Assembly (NCBI RefSeq): GCF_043642205.1
Contig: NZ_JBHZSG010000034.1
Location: 1 to 37,850, forward strand
Reading direction: 5' to 3'
Source: Thalassotalea_A litorea
Lineage (GTDB): Bacteria; Pseudomonadota; Gammaproteobacteria; Enterobacterales; Alteromonadaceae
Length of the DNA stretch: 37,850 nt
Positions within the stretch are counted from its first letter, which is position 1; the number at the start of each line of letters is the position of its first letter. Made by a program: the position numbers and the translations under genes. The notes below the pieces were generated by a model. It did not search any database and was not told the DNA's origin. It saw only the letters and a program-made list of their open reading frames with translations. This document shows, piece after piece, positions 31,758 through 37,850 of the stretch.

Positions 31758-34106
31758 ATGACAAAAGAGCATTCAGGACAGATTGAAACCCCCGTATTAG
31801 CCCTACGCGATGTAGTTGTATACCCGCAAATGGTTATTCCTTTATTTGTCGGCCGAGAAAAGTCCATTCGGTGCCTGGAGCAGGCAATGGATACGGACAA
31901 AAGAGTTTTTTTAGTGGCACAAAAAGATGCCAGCGTAGACGACCCAACCCCTGAAGACCTATACGAGATTGGTACGGTCGCCACCATTTTGCAAATGCTT
32001 AAATTGCCAGACGGTACGGTAAAAGTACTGGTAGAAGGCATTCAGCGAGCCAGTATTGACGATTTTATCGAAACCGATAAATCCTTTATTGCTAACGTGA
32101 GTTTTATTGAGTCCACCCAGGTTAATGAGCAAAATTTTGAGGTACTGTTGCGCTCAGCGGTGTCTCAATTTGAAGGTTACGTAAAGCTAAATAAGAAAAT
32201 CCCACCTGAGGTATTGACCTCGGTTTCCGGGATAGAAGATGCAGAGCAACTTGCCGATACAATGGCAGCACACATGCCTCTGAAACTTGAAGATAAACAA
32301 CATGTTCTTGAAATCATTAGTGTAAACGAGCGGATCGAATACCTGATGGCATTGATGGAAGGTGAAATCGATTTGCTGCAAGTGGAGAAGAAAATTCGTT
32401 CTCGTGTGAAAAAGCAAATGGAGAAAAGCCAACGCGAGTACTATCTGAATGAGCAAATGAAAGCCATTCAGAAAGAATTAGGCGATATGGATGAAGTGCC
32501 TGACGAAGGCGAGCAGTTAGCAAACAAAATAGAAGAAGCGCAAATGCCAGCCGAAGCTAAGGAAAAAACCTTAGCCGAACTGCAAAAGCTGAAGATGATG
32601 TCACCGATGTCCGCTGAGGCGACAGTGGTACGCAGCTACATTGACTGGATGATCAGTGTACCGTGGAAGAAGCGTAGTAAGCTTAAACGCAACCTGAAAC
32701 TGGCAGAGGAAGTGTTAGAGCAGGATCACTATGGTCTTGAAAAAGTAAAAGAACGGATCATTGAGTATCTTGCGGTTCAACAACGAGTGAGCCAGTTAAA
32801 AGGTCCGATTCTTTGTTTGGTAGGTCCTCCAGGTGTTGGTAAAACGTCTTTAGGACAGTCAATTGCGAAATCTACCGGGCGTAAGTATGTTCGGATGGCA
32901 TTAGGTGGCGTTCGTGATGAAGCTGAAATTCGTGGGCATCGTCGAACCTATATTGGCTCGCTACCGGGTAAATTGATTCAAAAGATGGCAAAAGCCGGGG
33001 TCAAAAACCCACTGTTTTTGTTAGATGAAATCGACAAAATGTCGTCGGATATGCGAGGTGACCCCGCATCGGCGTTACTCGAAGTATTAGATCCAGAGCA
33101 AAACAATAACTTCAACGACCATTATCTTGAAGTAGATTATGATCTGTCTGACGTGATGTTTGTCGCAACGTCGAACAGTATGAACATCCCGGGTCCGTTG
33201 CTGGATCGGATGGAAGTTATTCGATTGTCGGGTTATACCGAAGATGAAAAACTAAACATCGCGCGTCGTCATTTGTTATCCAAGCAAATTAAGCGCAATG
33301 GACTGAAAGATAAAGAGATAGACATTGATGACAGTGCCATTATCGGCATTATTCGTTTCTATACAAGAGAAGCCGGTGTGCGGAGTCTTGAACGGGAAAT
33401 TTCCAAACTATGTCGCAAGGCGGTGAAGAAAATACTGTTAAACGATGATGTCAAAAAAGTCACCATAAACCAGGATAACCTTGAAGACTTCCTTGGTGTA
33501 CAGCGCTTCGACTATGGTAAGGCCGAAGATGAAAACCGTATTGGTCAAGTGACTGGTTTAGCCTGGACCGAAGTCGGTGGGGAGTTATTGACCATTGAAG
33601 CTGCATCGGTACCTGGTAAAGGTAAACTGACCTACACCGGTTCATTGGGTGATGTAATGAAAGAGTCGATTCAGGCAGCGATGACGGTAGTCAGAAGCCG
33701 TACTGAAACGTTGCGCATCAACGACGATTTTAACGAAAAACGTGATATTCACGTTCACGTTCCCGAAGGTGCGACACCAAAAGATGGCCCTAGTGCGGGT
33801 ATTGGCATGTGCACGGCGTTAGTTTCGAGTCTTACCGGTAATCCGGTGAAGGCGGATGTTGCGATGACAGGAGAAATTACCCTGCGTGGTGAAGTCCTTG
33901 CTATTGGCGGCCTTAAAGAAAAATTACTTGCCGCCCATCGCGGTGGTATAAAAACGGTTGTTATTCCACACGAAAATGAACGGGATTTGAAAGAAATTCC
34001 AGACAATGTGAAAGCGGATCTGTCGATTCACCCGGTAAAATGGATTGATGAAGTGTTGGACTTAGCGCTTGCAGAACCTGTTGAAAAGTGGACTGCCGGC
34101 AAATAA
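31758..34106 (+). CDS. lon: ATP-dependent protease La
   Basis: Lon is a hexameric AAA+ serine protease that degrades misfolded proteins and short-lived regulators. The protein has an N-terminal substrate domain (LALRDVVVYPQMVIPLFVGR), a coiled helical linker, Walker A GPPGVGKTS, Walker B FLLDEIDKM, and the Ser-Lys dyad S679 (KDGPSAGIG) and K722 (GGLKEKLLA). From ATG 31758 it is 782 residues and the dyad falls at exactly the E. coli numbers, confirming the start. A TTG at 31722 would add 12 residues and is rejected. The ribosome site aagaga is at 31747-31752. A sigma-32 promoter precedes it. Confidence 0.97.
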   Translation: MTKEHSGQIETPVLALRDVVVYPQMVIPLFVGREKSIRCLEQAMDTDKRVFLVAQKDASVDDPTPEDLYEIGTVATILQMLKLPDGTVKVLVEGIQRASIDDFIETDKSFIANVSFIESTQVNEQNFEVLLRSAVSQFEGYVKLNKKIPPEVLTSVSGIEDAEQLADTMAAHMPLKLEDKQHVLEIISVNERIEYLMALMEGEIDLLQVEKKIRSRVKKQMEKSQREYYLNEQMKAIQKELGDMDEVPDEGEQLANKIEEAQMPAEAKEKTLAELQKLKMMSPMSAEATVVRSYIDWMISVPWKKRSKLKRNLKLAEEVLEQDHYGLEKVKERIIEYLAVQQRVSQLKGPILCLVGPPGVGKTSLGQSIAKSTGRKYVRMALGGVRDEAEIRGHRRTYIGSLPGKLIQKMAKAGVKNPLFLLDEIDKMSSDMRGDPASALLEVLDPEQNNNFNDHYLEVDYDLSDVMFVATSNSMNIPGPLLDRMEVIRLSGYTEDEKLNIARRHLLSKQIKRNGLKDKEIDIDDSAIIGIIRFYTREAGVRSLEREISKLCRKAVKKILLNDDVKKVTINQDNLEDFLGVQRFDYGKAEDENRIGQVTGLAWTEVGGELLTIEAASVPGKGKLTYTGSLGDVMKESIQAAMTVVRSRTETLRINDDFNEKRDIHVHVPEGATPKDGPSAGIGMCTALVSSLTGNPVKADVAMTGEITLRGEVLAIGGLKEKLLAAHRGGIKTVVIPHENERDLKEIPDNVKADLSIHPVKWIDEVLDLALAEPVEKWTAGK

Positions 34107-34111
34107 TCGGT

Positions 34112-34140
34112 GATTTTTTGTAAAGAAAATCCTTTTTTTT
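34112..34140 (+). terminator. AT-rich hairpin after lon
   Basis: A 6-bp stem gatttt (34112-34117) / aaaatc (34126-34131) is followed by c and eight T residues. Stem strength is low; the long T-run supports termination. Confidence 0.45.
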
Positions 34141-34309
34141 GAAGTTTTTGTAAAAAAAATCGAATTTAGGGGTTTTCAAACATAAAAAAAGTGGTAGTCT
34201 GGAAATCGAAGCCACGCTATCCCCCTATAAAGCTTAGAGAAGCAAGGGAGTAGGTGTTTGTTCATAAGATTTGAAATTGAATTTAAATTTTATTTTTGGA
34301 ACCTGAAGC

Positions 34310-34338
34310 TTGCGTTTGAAAAAAATGCCTGATATAAA
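34310..34338 (+). promoter_or_regulatory. Sigma-70 promoter of hupB
   Basis: TTGCGT (34310-34315) and TATAAA (34333-34338) are 17 bases apart, and TGA before the hexamer makes an extended -10. The start of transcription would be about 50 bases before the GTG. Confidence 0.65.
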
Positions 34339-34394
34339 ATTTTAGAGCATTTTTTAGTAAGCTTCGTATAATAACAAATAAAGGGGAAGACATT

Positions 34395-34667
34395 GTGAAT
34401 AAGTCTCAACTAATCGAGAAAATTGCAGCGGGTGCTGATATTTCTAAAGCTGCTGCAGGTCGTGCGCTAGATTCTTTTATCGACGCGGTATCTGACGAGT
34501 TAAAAGCGGGTGAGCAAGTTGCTCTAGTTGGTTTCGGTACATTCTCTGTACGTGACCGTGCTGCTCGTACTGGCCGTAATCCTCAAACTGGTGCTACCAT
34601 TGAGATTGCTGCAGCTAAAATCCCATCTTTCAAAGCGGGTAAAGCTCTTAAAGATGCAGTAAACTAA
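34395..34667 (+). CDS. hupB: DNA-binding protein HU-beta
   Basis: HU is the abundant nucleoid protein that bends and wraps DNA as a dimer. The 90-residue protein starts MNKSQLIEKIAAGADISKAA and has the beta-arm signature GFGTFSVRDRAARTGRNPQTG with the intercalating proline, ending FKAGKALKDAVN. It is close to E. coli HupB in length and sequence. The start is GTG at 34395, with a strong ribosome site aagggga (34381-34387). It follows lon, the common order, and ends in a clear terminator. Confidence 0.97.
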   Translation: MNKSQLIEKIAAGADISKAAAGRALDSFIDAVSDELKAGEQVALVGFGTFSVRDRAARTGRNPQTGATIEIAAAKIPSFKAGKALKDAVN

Positions 34668-34685
34668 GATTAGTTTCCTGATTTA

Positions 34686-34713
34686 AAAAAAGCCGGCTCT
34701 TGCCGGCTTTTTT
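34686..34713. terminator. Strong intrinsic terminator after hupB
   Basis: A perfect 12-bp stem aaaaaagccggc (34686-34697) / gccggctttttt (34702-34713) encloses tctt. Confidence 0.88.
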
Positions 34714-34819
34714 GTTTTCTACCTATCCTAATATTTCACCTGTTAATTTACCTGCTATCCTCCCTGTAATGCCGGGGCCGCAAAGACGAAAGTGCACCTA
34801 CCTTAAAACCTATGGAGTA

Positions 34820-34835
34820 ATACCAATCACATTAA
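34820..34835. repeat. Intergenic repeat, copy 1 (ataccaatcacattaa)
   Basis: The 16-base string is identical to 37776-37791. Both copies are in intergenic DNA downstream of a terminator. It may be part of a dispersed repeat family. Confidence 0.55.
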
Positions 34836-34911
34836 ATTGCTCTGACTATACGTCAATTTCTGACTATTGAACTATTCTCATATTTAACAACAATTTAAAA
34901 CGGAGAACAGC

Positions 34912-35403
34912 GTGGATCACGAAAACATCGGGCAATTGTTAGGGTTTATCGTGGCGCATAGCGCTTCTATCGGCGATGAGCTAAAAGAAAGAGAGCTCAT
35001 GGTTCCTTTTGTTATTTCGGTGCTAGATAATCACCCGACAGTCATTGACTTTGAAGCGGAAACCCAAGAAATTGCGGTAAACCAAGCGGAAAAAAAACTG
35101 GCTGAATTAAGCCTGTCCGCTGATGCCTGGTCTTACGCGCAAGATGGAATGGTAACCATGGATGATGGATCTGAACAGGATGTTTATTTTTATAAAGTTT
35201 GGTTAAGCGGGATGGCCGAGCCCTTGTTGGCCTATCAAATGTATCAAAAATATCCTTTTAAGCTCAAAGGTAATGTCCAAATCCTAAACTATGTGGAAGC
35301 AGGCTTAAGCCCTGAACTGCAAGAGCCGCTGATCAATGGCTTAAATGTCGGTATTAGTTCGCACAATACCGCAAATCAAAAATGGGATTCCTGGTGTCAG
35401 TGA
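34912..35403 (+). CDS. Unrecognised 163-residue acidic protein
   Basis: I do not recognise this protein. It is acidic and soluble, with no signal peptide or membrane helix. The N-terminal part is helical (IGQLLGFIVAHSASIGDELK), the middle has alternating beta-type residues (DVYFYKVWLSGMAEPLLAYQ), and the end is poor in charge. The GTG start at 34912 is preceded by cggaga (34901-34906). It lies between hupB and ppiD, with a terminator on the hupB side, so it is probably transcribed alone. No recognised motif gives a function. Length and codon use suggest a real gene. Confidence 0.6.
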   Translation: MDHENIGQLLGFIVAHSASIGDELKERELMVPFVISVLDNHPTVIDFEAETQEIAVNQAEKKLAELSLSADAWSYAQDGMVTMDDGSEQDVYFYKVWLSGMAEPLLAYQMYQKYPFKLKGNVQILNYVEAGLSPELQEPLINGLNVGISSHNTANQKWDSWCQ

Positions 35404-35746
35404 TGACAATGTCTGTAAGATAAAAAAGCCAGGTTTGGTTCAACTTGTAGACGATATCCAGTGCTCACTGAGAGTTCGTGCCTATCGATGTGTAATCCCT
35501 GCCTGCAATCGCCAGTTATTCGCAACCATCTAACTCAACCGGTTCTTTGGTTTAAGTTGTTAAACCATTGTTAACAGCTTTTTACATATCATTCAGTCTG
35601 TTACTAAAGTTATAACCGAGTGCACTCAACCCCAGAGCCTGATTAGGAATAAGTCATTTTTTTTACAATATTCACTAGGAGGCCCGACGGGCTTTTGCTA
35701 CAATCAGGCGATAAATTTTAAGGTCCTGTTTTAAAAAGAGACACGC
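35404..35746 (+). other. Gene-free region upstream of ppiD
   Basis: These 343 bases hold no convincing gene; a 62-codon open frame at 35345-35533 overlaps the previous gene and looks random. Near the end, gccc (35682-35685) / gggc (35689-35692) followed by tttt forms a small hairpin. TGC TACAAT at 35696-35704 forms an extended -10 that probably serves ppiD. Confidence 0.45.
35696..35704 (+). promoter_or_regulatory. Extended -10 promoter of ppiD
   Basis: TGC followed by TACAAT (35696-35704), with one mismatch to the consensus hexamer, lies about 43 bases before the start codon. A -35 is not obvious. Confidence 0.45.
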
Positions 35747-37660
35747 ATGTTAGAAAGAATTAGAGAAGGTTCAAAAGGAGTTACCGCCAAAGTTATTCTT
35801 GGTCTGGTTATCGCTACCTTTATTTTTGCCGGTGTAGGAAGTTACACGAATACCGTAAATACCTCGGTCGCCACCGTTAATGGTGAAGAGATCACGCAAC
35901 AAGCATTTCAGGAAGCCTATCGCCAGCAGCGCAATAGAATGCAAAGTCAATTTGGTGAAATGTTTGCAACTCTGGAAGCCAATGATGCGTATATGGCAAA
36001 CCTGAGAGCAAGTGTTCTTGAACAATTGATCAGCGAAGAATTAATTGATCAAAACGCCATGGCATTGAATCTTCGCGTTGGTGATGCGCAAATTAAGAAA
36101 ACGATTCTTGAGATGCCTGAATTTCAATTAGACGGTAAATTTGATAACGCACGTTTTCAAGCCCTGATTCAACAGGCTGGTTTTTATGATGCGTCCTCAT
36201 TCAGTAAATACCTCAGCGAAACCATGGTTCGTCAACAGTTAGTGCAAAGCATCAGCACAACAGAATTTAGCCTGCCTTATCAGCAAGAAATGATGGTTAA
36301 ACTAGTCAATCAGACACGTGATGTGCGTTATGCAATTTTATCGACTGAAGGTTTCAAAGACAGCATTGACGTATCAGAACAAGAAATCGAAGCGTATTAT
36401 CAGGAAAATCAACCACGTTTTGCAACGCCTGAAATGGTGAAGCTTGAATACGTAGAATTAAACCTGGATGACATTGCCAAAGACGTTTCTGTTACTGACG
36501 CTCAGGCTCAGGAATTCTATGAGAACAATATGTCGTCTTATAGCAAACAAGAACGTCGCCGTGCAGCACATATCTTGATTGAATTTGGTGATGATAAAGA
36601 CGCAGCGCAGGCGAAAGCGGAAGACGTGTTAGCAAAAGCGCAAGCGGGTGACGATTTTTCGGCTTTAGCGTTAGAGCATTCAGCAGATACATTTAGTGCC
36701 GAGAATGGTGGTGATCTTGATTGGCAAACGCAAGGCTCTATGGATGAAACCATGGATACTGCTTTATTTTCCGTCACCCAAGAGCAGCCTATTGCCGATT
36801 TGGTCGAAACGGATTTTGGTTTCCACATCATTAAAATGACGGATATTGAAGCCGAGCAAATCAAATCCTTTGATGAAGTTAAGGAAGAGATCCTGGCTAC
36901 GATAAAAAATGACCAGGCACTTGAGTTGTTTTATGAGCAACAGACAGTGATGGAACAGTTGAGTTTTGAAAGCTCTGATTCATTAGATGAAGTGGCAACA
37001 GCACTGAATCGCGAAGTAAAAACCACTGACTGGTTGACGCGTTCCGGTAATGTTGAACCATTCAACAATCCAGACTTGCTTGCAACAGCATTTTCCAGCG
37101 AGCTAATGGAAGAAGGATTGAACTCAGAAGTCTTTGAAGTAATGCCTGAGCAGCAATCGATTGTTGTCCGTGTTGCCGATTACCAGGCCGCCGATACTAA
37201 GCCATTAGCCGATGTAACTCAGGAAATCACGGTGTTGTTGACGCAACAAAAAGCGACTGAAGTTGCTCGCACTAAAGCCGATGAGATCATCGAAGTGGTA
37301 AAATCTGGTAACGATGCCGATGCTGCATTATCAGAATTAGATTCCGAGTTTGTTGAGCATGCAGCGTTGACACGAATGGATGCAACCGTCGATGGTGCGA
37401 TTGTGCAAAGTGCATTTAGCTTACCGCAACCGCAAGGTGATGCCTTATCGGTGAGCAGTATCGAAATAGCCAATGGCGATTATGCGATACTTCAGGTTGT
37501 TGCTGTGAACGAAGGTAGCGCAAGTGAGCAAGATGCAAATCTTGCAGAGCAACAACAACGCATGTTGTCTCAATCAGCCTATGCGACATATATCGAACAA
37601 CTAAAAGCCAATGCAGAGATTGTACGTACATTATCGAAAGCAGATGCTACGTTGTATTAA
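35747..37660 (+). CDS. ppiD: Periplasmic folding chaperone PpiD
   Basis: PpiD is an inner-membrane chaperone facing the periplasm; it contacts the SecYEG translocon and newly exported proteins. The 637-residue protein starts MLERIREGSKGVTAKVILGL, with one membrane helix at about 16-34, then a SurA-like N-terminal chaperone region. A parvulin domain covers about 265-360 (RRRAAHILIEFGDD; GGDLDWQTQGSMDE; DFGFHIIKMTD), and a long C-terminal helical region follows. E. coli PpiD is 623 residues; its parvulin domain lacks isomerase activity. Its place after hupB is the common gammaproteobacterial order, with one extra gene between them here. Confidence 0.94.
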   Translation: MLERIREGSKGVTAKVILGLVIATFIFAGVGSYTNTVNTSVATVNGEEITQQAFQEAYRQQRNRMQSQFGEMFATLEANDAYMANLRASVLEQLISEELIDQNAMALNLRVGDAQIKKTILEMPEFQLDGKFDNARFQALIQQAGFYDASSFSKYLSETMVRQQLVQSISTTEFSLPYQQEMMVKLVNQTRDVRYAILSTEGFKDSIDVSEQEIEAYYQENQPRFATPEMVKLEYVELNLDDIAKDVSVTDAQAQEFYENNMSSYSKQERRRAAHILIEFGDDKDAAQAKAEDVLAKAQAGDDFSALALEHSADTFSAENGGDLDWQTQGSMDETMDTALFSVTQEQPIADLVETDFGFHIIKMTDIEAEQIKSFDEVKEEILATIKNDQALELFYEQQTVMEQLSFESSDSLDEVATALNREVKTTDWLTRSGNVEPFNNPDLLATAFSSELMEEGLNSEVFEVMPEQQSIVVRVADYQAADTKPLADVTQEITVLLTQQKATEVARTKADEIIEVVKSGNDADAALSELDSEFVEHAALTRMDATVDGAIVQSAFSLPQPQGDALSVSSIEIANGDYAILQVVAVNEGSASEQDANLAEQQQRMLSQSAYATYIEQLKANAEIVRTLSKADATLY

Positions 37661-37681
37661 AGGATAACGCGTTAACTGATT

Positions 37682-37706
37682 AAAAGGCCGCTTTAGCGGC
37701 CTTTTT
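37682..37706. terminator. Intrinsic terminator after ppiD
   Basis: A perfect 10-bp stem aaaaggccgc (37682-37691) / gcggcctttt (37696-37705), loop ttta, is followed by one more T. Confidence 0.85.
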
Positions 37707-37775
37707 GATGTTTAAATCCTTACACCCTTATACTCTAAACCCTAGAGTTAGAACCTTCCTCATAACCAATACGTT

Positions 37776-37791
37776 ATACCAATCACATTAA
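37776..37791. repeat. Intergenic repeat, copy 2 (ataccaatcacattaa)
   Basis: Identical to the 16 bases at 34820-34835. Upstream of it a small hairpin actcta (37732-37737) / tagagt (37743-37748) is seen. No gene starts before the window ends. Confidence 0.55.
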
Positions 37792-37850
37792 GTTTGTGCA
37801 CAACTCAGAGTTAGGGCAGAGGTTCAGTTACAACATAGGTTTCATTGATA

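Noticed and set aside
31619..32041. 140-codon minus-strand open frame over the lon start
   Set aside because: It is antisense to the lon promoter and the conserved Lon N-terminus; no family features.
35345..35533. 62-codon open frame after the 163-residue gene
   Set aside because: It overlaps the previous gene in another frame, has no clear ribosome site and no recognisable product.

Overview
The window looks like a chromosomal segment of a marine gammaproteobacterium of the order Alteromonadales (Alteromonadaceae/Colwelliaceae-like). This is inferred from protein flavour, gene order and moderate G+C; no 16S gene is present to fix the genus. Nearly all of it is ordinary core genome. I see no prophage, insertion sequence, integron, CRISPR array or recognisable defence system.

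Layout. (1) 1-312 is gene-free and holds short repeats and a hairpin. (2) 313-1713 (minus) encodes a beta-CASP metallo-beta-lactamase-fold ribonuclease, divergent from pdxB. (3) 2054-12978 (plus) is a metabolic block: pdxB, asd, fimV, truA, accD, folC, a DedD-type SPOR protein, cvpA and purF. It resembles the E. coli pdxB-usg-truA-dedA-accD-folC-dedD-cvpA-purF order, with fimV between asd and truA and without dedA. (4) 13074-23134 is more variable: a Yip1-family membrane protein, an unrecognised 94-residue protein, an aldehyde dehydrogenase with a TetR regulator, the DEAD-box helicase dbpA, a serralysin-like RTX metalloprotease, the tRNA hydroxylase miaE and a DUF885 lipoprotein peptidase. (5) 23187-27031 holds lpxH-ppiB (minus), cysS (plus) and folD (minus). 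(6) 27315-27724 is a four-tRNA operon, Pro(TGG)-Arg(TCT)-His(GTG)-Pro(TGG), with two identical Pro genes. (7) 28096-37660 is a proteostasis block: tig, clpP, clpX, lon, hupB, an unrecognised 163-residue protein and ppiD.

How the genes work together. The last block follows a protein from the ribosome (trigger factor) through cytosolic degradation (ClpXP, Lon) to the periplasmic face of the inner membrane (PpiD). lon has an almost textbook sigma-32 promoter. The first block combines B6, aspartate-family, fatty-acid, folate and purine enzymes with polar and septal cell-envelope factors (FimV, SPOR protein). Many operon ends carry clear intrinsic terminators, which make transcription-unit borders readable.

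I did not find a convincing undescribed system. The observations most worth a second look are the serralysin-like protease with both a Sec-like signal peptide and a type I secretion C-terminus, the regulatory signals before lon, hupB and dbpA, the duplicated tRNA-Pro, a 16-base repeat shared by two intergenic regions, and two small proteins I do not recognise.
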